Shown: positions 21,316-29,865 of the stretch, piece after piece
Position numbering within the stretch: the first letter of the stretch is position 1
Layout of the letters: the number at the start of each line of letters is the position of its first letter
DNA from: Spongospora subterranea f. sp. subterranea
Lineage: Eukaryota; Endomyxa: Phytomyxea; Phytomyxea; Plasmodiophorida
Assembly (NCBI GenBank): GCA_049724395.1
Contig: JAUGWO010000317.1
Coordinates: 1 to 29,865 of the forward strand
DNA length: 29,865 nt
Direction of reading: 5' to 3'
The notes under the pieces: generated by a model
The model's input: the letters and a program-made list of their open reading frames with translations, nothing else
Told to the model about the DNA's origin: nothing
The model's database searches: none
Translations under genes and position numbers: made by a program

Positions 21316-21618
21316 AAACTGAAATTGTCTCTACCGACTCTACTGATTTTTTTCAATGTCAAAACATATTCAGTATTCAGATTCAGTTTTTTCCTGTCAA
21401 CAGTACTGAAAATACTCATCAAGCTTTCTCCTAGACTCCCGTGTAATTTTAAAAGTTCACCGGAGTGGGGTTTCCACATCAGAACACGATTCAGTAATTT
21501 CTGGTGTGTTTCTTCACTGCAATGATATGAAAGCAATACAAAAATTTATCCTACTTACCTACTGTACAGTGTAGACAAAATAGCTGAACATTGCTCAAAC
21601 ACAGACGGCAAAAATTAG
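21316..21618. other. intergenic between NDUFA6 and tRNA-Glu
   Basis: This is the 3' flank of NDUFA6 and the 3' flank of the minus-strand tRNA gene. CTACTGTACAGTGTAGAC near 21558 echoes motifs at 17800 and 20705. No gene was seen. Confidence 0.5.
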
Positions 21619-21691
21619 TTCCGATACGGGGACTCGAACCCCGGTCTTGCATGTGAGAGACGCATATACTGACCACCTATACTATATCGGA
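21619..21691 (-). tRNA. tRNA-Glu (CUC), copy 1
   Basis: A 73-nt cloverleaf on the minus strand. The acceptor TCCGATA (21691-21685) pairs with TATCGGA (21626-21620), with discriminator A at 21619. The anticodon stem TGCGT/ATGCA encloses loop CTCTCAC with anticodon CTC. The T arm GGTTCGAGTCC is a good B box and TAGTATAGGTGG fits the A box region. A TTTTT pol III terminator follows within about 10 nt (21610-21614 on the plus strand reads AAAAA). A copia LTR starts 14 bp upstream of its 5' end. Confidence 0.95.
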
Positions 21692-21705
21692 CCCATTTTG
21701 TGAAA

Positions 21706-21880
21706 TATCAGACGTAGCTGATGGTGAAGAGACAAATGTTGATTGATTGCAAGACAAGAAGTAAGTATTTATTGACCGTTCATCATGATTTAGTCGATCT
21801 CGGCAATGATGGCCGAATCGTTCTCCCTTAAAGAGGCCGCGTCGCTAACACCTATTGAAGATGATGTCGTTCGCCCAACA
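21706..21880 (-). repeat. copia 3' LTR (175 bp)
   Basis: The minus strand begins TGTTGGGCGA and ends CGTCTGATA. It contains AATAAATACTTACTTCTTG, a likely polyadenylation region. The partner copy is at 25800-25974. Confidence 0.93.
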
Positions 21881-24800
21881 CTCCCCTTTGATATCGACGT
21901 CGATAGGTTGATTACCTGTATCTGCAACGATTGCATCTCGATGCTTTATGAACAGGTTCGTACCTAGGGGCTTCGTTAAGATGTCTGCCTTCATCTTAGA
22001 TGTTTCGCAGTATTGAAGCTCAATATTGTTCGCCTTGATCTGCTCCCTGATGAAGTGGTATCGAACATCGATATGCTTCGTCCTTCGCTTGTTGATGACG
22101 TTTGAAGCGAGGAATATTGTACTCTGATTATCTTGCAGTATATTTACAGGTTGACACTTGATATTTAGAATTTCTTGCAACTGGCTTCTCAGCCATAGCG
22201 CCTCTTTAGTGGCGTCGCATCTTGCAGTATATTTACAGGTTGACACTTGATATTTAGAATTTCTTGCAACTGGCTTCTCAGCCATAGCGCCTCTTTAGTG
22301 GCGTCGCAACATGCCATGTACTCGGCTTCTGTTGTCGATAATGCAACCGATTTCTGCTTGGTCGATCTCCATGAGATTATATCTTCTCCATACTGAAATA
22401 ACCATCCGGACGTTGATTTGTGATCATGCACATCATCGGCAAAACTGCTGTCAGCGTAACCGGTAATTTGGGTACCTGTGCTTCCTAATGCAATTCCAAG
22501 CCCTTTAGTCCCTTTAAGATACTTGGGGACACGTTTGTTGACACTGTATGCAATGACTGGTCTTGTTGTATTCGCGATGAACATCAGACCGCCGAGTGCT
22601 TCGCGTATCGGGTACGCTTCCGGCGTAATCTTGTCATCGTCGAATTCACATGGAATGGCCGGGGCCTTTTCCGGCTTGGTATCCGTTTGCTTGTACCTCT
22701 TTAGCAGTTGTTCAATATAGGTCCTTTGCGTTATTGTCGTCAGGCCATCTTTGTGGCGGATGATCTCCATACCGAGGAAGGTTTTAATTTCGCCCAAATC
22801 CTTCATCTTGTATGTCTTGTGTAGGATTTTGTTAATTTCCTCGATCTTGGTGAGATTGGCAGATCAACAGAGACTCTCACAAAAAACCCAGACACACATT
22901 TGCAATTAAGCGATATGGTCAGGATTATATCATCGACATAAGTTCCTATGATAACTGACATCTTGTCCGAGAAGTGGTACCAAATGCATGGCTCGTTTTG
23001 TGATTGTTTCAGCTTGATACCTAGGAAAGTTTTGAATAGTGTTTCTTGCCACGCACGCCCGGCTTGTTTCAAACCATAAAGGGCTTTGTTCAGGACACAG
23101 ACTTTGTCTTCCTCCCCTTGCTGAACAAAACCTTCAGGTTGTGTAATGTAGATTTGCTCTTGGAGTGGTGCATTCAGATATGCTGTCCGGAAATCCTTAT
23201 AATACATGGGCCATTGTCGCTTGGAGGCTAGGCTAATTATGATGCGAACAGATGTGTACGTTAGTACAGATGAAAATGTTTCGCTGTAATCGATACCGTG
23301 TCTTTGCGTGAATCCCTTCGCCACATAGCGTGTCTTGCAGGTTGTGACACCATTTTAAGATTTTCTTTGTGAATATCCATTGCCTTGAATGGGCTTGTGG
23401 TCTTTGGGGAGATTCACTAGGGTCCAGGTATGATTGTCTTCGTGTGCTCGCATCTCCGCAGTTGCTGCCGCGTGCCATTGTTTGGCTTCATTTGAATTCG
23501 TGGCTTCATTAAATGCTTTCGGGGTAGCATCTGATTCTTCCATGGTGTAGTATTGTTCGTAACGAACTGCTAGTGGATCTGGTTCTGTTGGATCTTCAGG
23601 TTCTATGTGTCGAGGAACCGTCGCTTCATCGAAACTTAGATCTCGTCGGACAAATATTTTTTTGTCAGAATCTCTCATGAAAATGTATCCTTTTGAATAT
23701 TGAGAGTATCCCAGGAAAATTCCAACTTCAGCCGTTGCGTCCAGTGATGTTCTTAGTGAAGAATGAATATGAGAATAAGCGACGCAGCCGAACGTCCTCA
23801 TATGCCGAACATCAGGTTTCGTGCTCAGCCATAACTCATGAGGTGTTCTCAAGTTGATTGATTTCGCTGGTAGTCTGTTTTGCGTATAGACTGCATGTCG
23901 AACTGCAAAATGTCCAGAATTCAGATGCCAGTCCAGCATCAATTAGGATAGTTCTCGTCATATTCATGATGGTCAAGTTTCGGCGCTCTGCAGTTCCATT
24001 TTGGTGTGGACTATGCGGTACTGTTCGCTGGTGTTTGATCCCTTTTCTTAGTAGAAAGTCGCTGATAGTCTGGTTCACGTACTCGCCACCATTGTCGGTC
24101 AGTAATGTATTCAGGTGTTCCTTGGTTTCTGCCTTTCCATCAGTAAGGAATCTTTCCATGCTTTCTTGCACTTCTTCTGGTGTTTTGGTTTTTAAGGATG
24201 TTACCCAACACCACTTCGAATAGAGGCAGTTGTACGTGATATAATATTGGTATCCTTGACTCGCTGTCAGTAATGGTCCTTTTGATATCTGGGCTTAAGA
24301 TTTCAAATGGTCTTGTTGGTTTAGTCCTCCGTTCTTCAGGAAACGGTTGTCGCCTTGCTTGACCCAGGGCACAACCACCACACATCGGTCTTTCGTAGCT
24401 TTGAAGCTCGATGCCCTCACAATGCTCAGTAAGTTGTTTTAACCTTTCGTCTAATGCATGACCGTATCGCTTGTGGGCGTCTTGTAGACTGATGCGTGCC
24501 TTCGAGTTAATTGTAGCTCCATTCACCTCATATGTTGAATTGGGCGATAAGCAATAGAGTCCATTTTTCTTGGGTGCAGTCATCACTCGTTTTCCATTCT
24601 TAAATAGAATATGAAGGTCTTTTGTGATACGGAATTCATATCCTTGACTTGTAATCGAGTCTGTTGATAGTAATGTTCTTGCGATGTTGGGCACATATAA
24701 CACATTGGGAATCTGGATCAGCGGACTGCTCGATACGATCATCATCCCTTTTCCTTTTGCTTGTAGCTTTCCTCCGTTACGTGCTGTTATAGTTGTCGGA

Positions 24801-25784
24801 CTGTGGAATCTTTGATATTCTTGAAGAAGACTTCGATTGAATGTCATGCTGACATTCTCCACTATCGACAATCATTGTGTCTTTATCATCTTCACCTTTT
24901 AATTCGGCGAAGAAACCTGTGAAAACGTCGTAGTTCTGGATGGGCTATCCAGCATTTACAGCATTTATCGATCATATGGCCTGCTTTCTTGCATTTAGAG
25001 CAATACTTTTTTTTTTGAACGTCTTGTTCGGTGTTCATTGACCGTCTTTGATGGCTGTAATTCCGCGTTCTTTATCGCGTTATTTTCGTCACGTTCGCTA
25101 GATAATACTCCTAGCCAGTTAGTCAGCCTTGGTATTGTCGTAACTTGAGACGCTCTTGCTGCTGCTTTGATTTGTTTATAGGTTTCAGGTAAGCCATCAA
25201 GTGTTTTCACACAAACTGCTAATTCACTGAGCTCGATATCATACGTCCTCAGATCGTGGTGTAACTCCACTATCCTGTCCAGGTAATTCTTCATTGTTTG
25301 AGAAGATTTCTTCTGGATATGGATGAATTGTAGGAACAATTCTGCTGCCTTTGATTCAGCAGAAATATCGTAGATCTCCTTTAGCCTTGTCCATATTTGT
25401 CGCGTTGTTTGCAAGAGGACACTTGCTTGTATTGCGGCTGTGTAAGTCGCATGCTGATCTGAACAATCGCCAGCTTGTCATTCCGCAATTCGATTCTGTT
25501 TCCTTGGTTTGGATCGCGGCTCAAGTATGTATCTAGGCCCATAATCGTGAACTGCGTATTTCTAGCTTCCTTTTGAAGTCATCCCAGTTCGCTCCATTAA
25601 ATTCGGGGATGAGTTTCAGGCCAGCATTATATTTGAACAGGTTGACTTCTTCTTGCAGCCAATGGAAACTTGATACTAGTGGGTTCCCACTTTCGTTCTG
25701 CTCGACATGACTGGTGTTGCTCTGCATCTGCTCAGTGTTGTCGGCGTTGCTTGCGCTTCGGGTCTCCACAATCCTTGTAAGCTC

Positions 25785-25799
25785 CTGGGACTCTGAATC
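25785..25799 (-). other. copia primer-binding site, anticodon-arm type
   Basis: The minus strand immediately after the 5' LTR reads GATTCAGAGTCCCAG. Its complement, CTGGGACTCTGAATC, matches the anticodon stem-loop of an elongator tRNA, best tRNA-Gln(CUG) as I recall its CTCTGAA loop. It does not match a tRNA 3' end. This fits priming by a 5' half-tRNA cut after about nucleotide 39, the mode known for Drosophila copia with initiator tRNA-Met. Confidence 0.6.
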
Positions 25800-25974
25800 T
25801 ATCAGACGTAGCTGATGGTGAAGAAACAAACGTTGATTGATTGCAAGACAAGAAGTAAGTATTTATTGACCGTTCATCATGACTTAGTCGATCTCGGCAA
25901 GGATGGCCGAATCGTTCTCCCTTAAATAGGCCGCGTCGCTAACACCTATTGAAGATGATGTCGCTCGCCCAACA
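25800..25974 (-). repeat. copia 5' LTR (175 bp)
   Basis: Same length and ends as 21706-21880, with six substitutions and no indels between the two. It is followed on the minus strand directly by the primer-binding site. Confidence 0.93.
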
Positions 25975-25979
25975 TGAAA

Positions 25980-26093
25980 CTTCAACGTGAAGACGGAAAT
26001 TTATTGTAGAAACAAGGTTGTAAATCCGACTATAAGTCGCAAGTTTCAGTGTGTGCAACAAAAACTAAATCGACAAACACAGAAAAAAAAAAG
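25980..26093. other. spacer between the copia element and tRNA-Glu copy 2
   Basis: 114 bp of host sequence ending in an A-run that serves, on the minus strand, as the pol III terminator of the second tRNA gene. Together with 21692-21705 it reconstructs a roughly 130-bp spacer between two tandem tRNA-Glu genes before the insertion. Confidence 0.6.
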
Positions 26094-26166
26094 TTCCGAT
26101 ACGGGGACTCGAACCCCGGTCTTGCATGTGAGAGACGCATATACTGACCACCTATACTATATCGGA
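26094..26166 (-). tRNA. tRNA-Glu (CUC), copy 2
   Basis: Identical over all 73 nt to the gene at 21619-21691: same cloverleaf, anticodon CTC, B box GGTTCGAGTCC. A run of ten T on the minus strand follows its 3' end after one base. The 5' flank leads within a few bases into the LTR-like end of another copia remnant. Confidence 0.95.
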
Positions 26167-26300
26167 CTCTTGCTGTCTTTATCGACCGGTAGCGTATAGA
26201 TTAGGACGAAAAACCAAGAAGCGTTTATTTTAGAAGTTATGAAAAACCGTACGAGTAGCAATAAGGATCAACAGTACGCTCGGATCGTCTCTATCTGACA
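26167..26300 (-). repeat. probable 3' LTR of the second copia fossil
   Basis: Bounded inside by the polypurine tract and outside by the tRNA-Glu gene, so at most 134 bp. The outer limit is not fixed because no matching intact 5' LTR is present and no target duplication was found. Confidence 0.5.
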
Positions 26301-28697
26301 CGCCCCTTCGATTCGAAGCTTACTACAACTTCGTCTCGCTGTCATCTTATCTGTACTGCAATATCGAAGTTCGATCGTCAGTTCTTCAACTTGTTCACGA
26401 ATAAAATGATATCGAATATCAATATGTTTTGTGCGTCGTTGTGTAACGTTATTCTTTCCTAAATTGCGCTCTGATTATGTTGAAATGTAATCACAGGTTG
26501 ACAGGTCTTCTCAATCATTTCTTGATATAAGTTCTTCATTCAAATAGCTTCCTTTGCTGCATCACAGCAGGCCATATATTCTGATTCAGTGGTTGATAGC
26601 GCCACAGATTTCTGCTTGGTTGATCGCCACGATATGATATCTTGTCCGAACATCAATAACCATCCAGTTGTAGACTTGCGATCATTAACGTCGTCAGCGA
26701 AGCTGCTGTCGGCATAACAGGCGATTGTCTCATCAGGCCTGCCAAACATTAGTCCATAATTTGTCGTTCCCTTCAGGTACTTGAAAACCAGTTGGACGTA
26801 TATCCAGAGTTGTGCTGTTGGTTTCGACACGGATCGGCTCAGTTGTTAACGATGTAAGGTATATCTGGTCGTGTCGCGTTCGCAATGAACATGAGTGCTC
26901 CTAAAGCTTCTCTAATTGGGTAGATGTTCGGCACGATGTTTTCGTCTGTAATCTCGCAACCTGTCGGTGGTGTGGATTCTGGTTTGCAATTTACTTGTTT
27001 GAAGCGTCTTAGGAGTTGTAGGATGTATGCACGTTGAGTTATGATTGAGTTGGCTTCTTGGTGTAGGATCTCGATCCCTAAGAACGTTTTTACTTCTCCG
27101 AGATCTTTCATTCGGCACGTTGAATGTAAAATCTGATCGATTTCTGCGATCTTCACTTTGTCATTTCCAGTTATCAGTAAATCATCAACGTAAATTCCAA
27201 TAATGGTGACCCAATTGTCCTGATGTACGATACCATATGCAAGGCTCATAACCAGATTGTTGTAAAGTGGTGTCTTTCAGTGTCTTAAACAGGGTTGTTT
27301 CCCATGCACGGCCTGCTTGTAAGTCCATATAGGGCTTTGTTTAGAAAGCAAACTTTGTTCTCCGCCCCTGGCTGAACGAAGCCCTCTGGCTGGGTCATGT
27401 AAATGGGTTCCAGCAGTTGTGCGTTTAAATATGCGGTTCGAAAGTCGATCATTATATCTATGCCATCGCAGTGTTCTGGTATTTTTCTTAATTTCTCGTC
27501 GCATGCATGACCAAACCTTTGGTGCGCATTGTGGTGGTTGATTTTTGCTCGTGATGTTGTTGAGTGTGCTTCATGTTCTCTAATTGGTTTCAAGTGGTAG
27601 AGGCCATTCTGATTGTAGGCAGTCAGTACTATTTCACCACTTTCGGTTAGGACGTGGAGATCCTTTTTGATGCTGATCTGATACCCTTGGGTAGTCAAAG
27701 AGTTTGTAGCGAGCAAGGTCTTTCTAATATTTGGAACATGAAGAACGTCCGGTATTGATATTGGTGGGATCTTGATAACGTCAGAGTCCCTTTTCCTATC
27801 GCTTGCAGGGTTCCACCAATACTAGCAGTAACTGGTGATGGCCTTTTCAAAGTTTGATATTTTGTGAGAAGATGTTTGTCCTGAGTCATGCTCACGTTTG
27901 CACCGCTATCAACGATCGTGGCATTCTTTGACTTCTCCCATTTCCTTGCTTTGATATGGTATGGAAACCATTAAACTCTTCTTCCTCTATCTCTTCTTGT
28001 TCTTGTTGGTTATGATTTGTATATCCCTTCCTTTGATGTTTTCGTAATTCTGGGTGAGCAAACAAACTCTGATCGATTTCGTGGTTTGTTTTCTTACATT
28101 TTGCGCATGGTTTGTTTTCTTTAAGTTGTACTTCCATCTTTTTGCCTCGGTGTTCAGGGATTTTATGTCTGGATCTTGATTTCTCGGCTGTTTGGTATCA
28201 TTCATCGATGATACGCCCAGCTTGTCTATGTAGCTTTCATGGTTTTGTTCGGCTGCTTCATGTGGTGAATGAATTGGAGAAATAAGTTTGCTGCTTTGGA
28301 TTCCGCTGTTTCCGCGTAAATATCGTGGAGCGTTGTCCAGATTTCGCTTGTTGTCGTGCATCTCGATACTTGTTTGTATTGCGATTGTGATAGTCGCATG
28401 CTGATTTGGGCAGAGGCTAGTTGATCGTTGCGTTGTTCGATCGTGTTGGCGGGTGATGTAAGAACGAGTCGATGCCCATAATGATGAACTGTGTCTCGGT
28501 CTTGCGACGGAATTCATCCCAGTTCTTTCCGGTGAATTCCGGGATGAGTTTTAGTCCCGAATTGTGTTTTGAGAGATTGACTTCTTCTTTTAACCGGTGG
28601 GTGTATGGTGATTCCATAGCATCGTTGGTTGTGTCTGGAGTGGTGTCCTCCTCATGTATCTCTCGTCGTGTTTGTACCATCTTGCGCTAGAGCAAAA

Positions 28698-28712
28698 CTG
28701 GGACTCTTAATC
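28698..28712 (-). other. primer-binding site of the second copia fossil, anticodon-arm type
   Basis: The plus-strand complement reads TGGGACTCTTAATCT, matching the anticodon stem-loop of tRNA-Lys(CUU) as I recall it (stem TGGGA, loop CTCTTAA). It sits at the same place as the site at 25785-25799, next to LTR-like sequence, and differs chiefly at the third anticodon base. Confidence 0.5.
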
Positions 28713-28796
28713 TAACGACAGGTTCACCGGTTGTTAGTCCAATAGAAGAAGTAAGTGGACTGTATTAGTGTACGAATAATAATATCTAGGTCTGTC

Positions 28797-29302
28797 AGAG
28801 ATGCTCATCTCGAAGGTTCTGCCTGCAATACGAAACCAGTGGCCACGTGGCAGCGTGAATCGTCTCATCTTCATTCAACAAGACAACGCCAAACCGCATC
28901 TGTCAGTTGATGATCCAAATTTTTCGAGGCAGCAAGCGCTGAGGGTTTCGACATTCGTCTGCGCTGTCAGTCGCCGAACAGCCCCGACATGAACGTGTTA
29001 GATTTGGGATTTTTCAACGCCATACAGGCACAGCAAAACACCAAAATGCTCCCAAAAATGTAGACGAGTTAATAGCTGCAGTAAACAACGCGTTTGCTGA
29101 GCTGGATATGAAAAAACTTAACTACGTTTTTCTAACTCTGCAGCAATGCATGATCTTAACGATGAACCAGAATGGGGGGAACAGCTACAAGCTGCCACAC
29201 ATGGGCAAAGAGAAGTTGGAACGCGCAGGAGAATTACCCTTGGTTTTCGATGTCGATACGGAACTTGTCGAGAGCGTCAAAGCCCAACTTTCCACAGCAT
29301 AA
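28797..29302 (+). mobile_element. mariner-like (DD39D) transposase fragment, C-terminal half
   Basis: The plus strand reads ISKVLPAIRNQWPRGSVNRL and FIQQDNAKPHLSVDD (second catalytic Asp). A one-base frame change follows, then FEAASAEGFDIRLRCQ, PNSPDMNVLDLGFFNAIQ (third Asp in NVLD), and the C-terminus (NYVFLTLQQC, NSYKLPHMGKEKLERAGELP) to a stop at 29302. No N-terminal half is attached. Family: mariner of the DD39D type, which I associate with plants and oomycetes. Confidence 0.85.
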
Positions 29303-29865
29303 ACCGCAAACCCCCGTGTTGCCATACCATGTTTCATCTTTATTGCCAGGAGTCGTTATAGCAGCTTCCTACACCCTGTTTCATCGTTAAAAACACACGT
29401 CTCTGCTATCAAATGGGACAATTCAAGATTTGTCGAGGCAGCAAGCGCTAAGGGTTTCGTTGGGCTTTGACGCTCTCGACAAGTTCCGTACCGACATCGA
29501 AAACCAAGGGTAATTCTCCTGCGCGTTCCAACTTCTCTTTGCCCATGTGTGGCAGCTTGTAGCTGTTCCCCCCATTCTGGTTCATCGTTAAGATCATGCA
29601 TTGCTGCAGAGTTAGAAAAACGTAGTTAAGTTTTTTCATATCCAGCTCAGCAAACGCGTTGTTTACTGCAGCTATTAACTCGTCTACATTTTTGGAAGCA
29701 TTTTGGTGTTTTGCTGTGCCTGTATGGCGTTGAAAAATCCCAAATCTAACACGTTCATGTCGGGGCTGTTCGGCGGCTGACAGCGCAGACGAATGTCGAA
29801 ACCCTCAGCGCTTGCTGCCTCGACAAATCTTAGATCATCAACTGACAGATGCGGTTTGGCGTTGT
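28883..29865. repeat. inverted repeat (tail-to-tail mariner fold-back)
   Basis: The left arm 28883-29286 and right arm 29460-29865 are near-perfect reverse complements, about 405 bp each, with a 173-bp spacer. The spacer includes a third, short direct copy of the transposase (29428-29459, matching 28918-28949). The right arm continues past the window. Confidence 0.9.
29460..29865 (-). mobile_element. mariner-like (DD39D) transposase fragment, inverted copy (runs off right edge)
   Basis: The minus strand repeats the C-terminal half seen at 28883-29286. In this copy the segment from NAKPHLSVDD to PPNSPDMNVLD is uninterrupted, with 39 residues between the two Asp residues. It ends at KAQ near 29460 and joins a small plus-strand piece of the same transposase (29428-29459). 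Confidence 0.85.

Larger units (their letters stand above)
21701..25979 (-). mobile_element. Ty1/copia retroelement fossil with both LTRs and target duplication
   Basis: The element spans 21706-25974 (4,269 bp) and reads on the minus strand. It is flanked by a 5-bp target duplication TGAAA (21701-21705 and 25975-25979). Parts in order: 5' LTR (25800-25974), primer site (25785-25799), gag-like region with FKYNAGLKLIPEFNGANWDD (about 25560-25660), CCHC zinc knuckle (CSKCKKAGHMIDKC, near 24960-25000), protease/GAG-pre-integrase region (about 24140-24870, with DAHKRYGHALDERLKQL), integrase (about 23500-24170, with LLTDNGGEYVNQTI and PHSPHQNGTAERRN), reverse transcriptase (NKALYGLKQAGRAWQ, TYVDDIILTI), RNase H (GYADSSFADDVHDHKSTSGW), polypurine tract AAAGGGGAG (21881-21889), 3' LTR (21706-21880). 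It looks broken, with about seven breaks in the coding frame. The two LTRs differ at six of 175 positions (about 3.4%), so the insertion is not very recent but clearly datable. Confidence 0.95.
26167..28800 (-). mobile_element. second Ty1/copia retroelement fossil, heavily decayed
   Basis: Reads on the minus strand. Parts seen: gag-like region (FRRKTETQFIIMGIDSFL and SKHNSGLKLIPEFTGKNWD, about 28400-28680), GAG-pre-integrase-like segment (DLHVLTESGEIVLTA, about 27500-27700), reverse transcriptase (NKALYGL, IYVDDLLITGNDK) and RNase H (CYADSSFADDVNDRKSTTGW, about 26660-26730). A polypurine tract GAAGGGGCG (26301-26309) is followed by an LTR-like segment starting TGTCAGATAGAG at 26300 and running toward the tRNA gene; it contains AATAAA. 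It is broken, with more than five breaks, and I do not recognise an integrase core. The right end is cut by a mariner fragment. It is related to, but clearly distinct from, the element at 21706-25974. Confidence 0.85.

Noticed and set aside
21619-21691. tRNA-Asp identity
   Set aside because: The overall sequence resembles tRNA-Asp, but the seven-base loop reads CTCTCAC, so the anticodon is CTC (Glu).
21845-24871. Plus-strand ORFs inside the copia element (for example 22478-22720, 23858-24223)
   Set aside because: Antisense shadows of the element's RT and integrase regions.

Overview
This is a window of nuclear DNA from a microbial eukaryote. The signs are many spliceosomal introns of about 47-63 nt with GT-AG ends, mitochondrial and ER housekeeping genes, eukaryotic tRNA genes with pol III terminators, Ty1/copia retroelements and a DD39D mariner. 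The DD39D transposase resembles the mariner type I recall from plants and oomycetes, and the SDHA C-terminus looks more plant/oomycete-like than animal-like. I do not assign a taxon: stramenopile or rhizarian-like protists fit, but nothing in the window settles it.

Layout. 1-3060 is repeat debris: a copia fossil running off the left edge (1 to about 1892, minus) abuts a broken mariner (about 1893-2731, minus), which faces a second mariner fragment (2793-3057, plus) as a head-to-head fold-back. 3374-5753 is a minisatellite of a 44-bp unit, about fifty copies. 5754-17950 is host territory. It holds a two-exon gene for a large secreted VWD-like, mucin-like protein (6320-9485, minus), EMC2 (9799-10543, minus, N-terminus unresolved), a probable multi-exon membrane protein (about 11016-12950, minus, unresolved), an ambiguous ORF-rich stretch (13050-13790), and a single-exon paralogue of the VWD-like gene with a Gln-rich repeat tail (14239-16617, plus). 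Then come the respiratory genes: SDHA in 15 exons (17953-20540, plus) and NDUFA6 in two exons (20851-21315, plus).

21619-28800 is a tRNA/retroelement cluster. Two identical tRNA-Glu(CUC) genes once lay about 130 bp apart. A copia element with both 175-bp LTRs and a 5-bp target duplication (21706-25974) has inserted 14 bp upstream of the first. A second copia remnant (to about 28800) lies directly upstream of the other. 28800-29865 is another mariner fold-back, this time tail-to-tail, running off the right edge.

Most interesting points: (1) the two secreted proteins share three cysteine-containing blocks but have unrelated, fast-evolving repeat tails, which looks like a lineage-specific family; (2) copia insertions sit just upstream of tRNA-Glu genes; (3) the copia primer sites match the anticodon arm of a tRNA (Gln- or Lys-like) and so suggest half-tRNA priming; (4) both mariner loci are inverted fold-backs.
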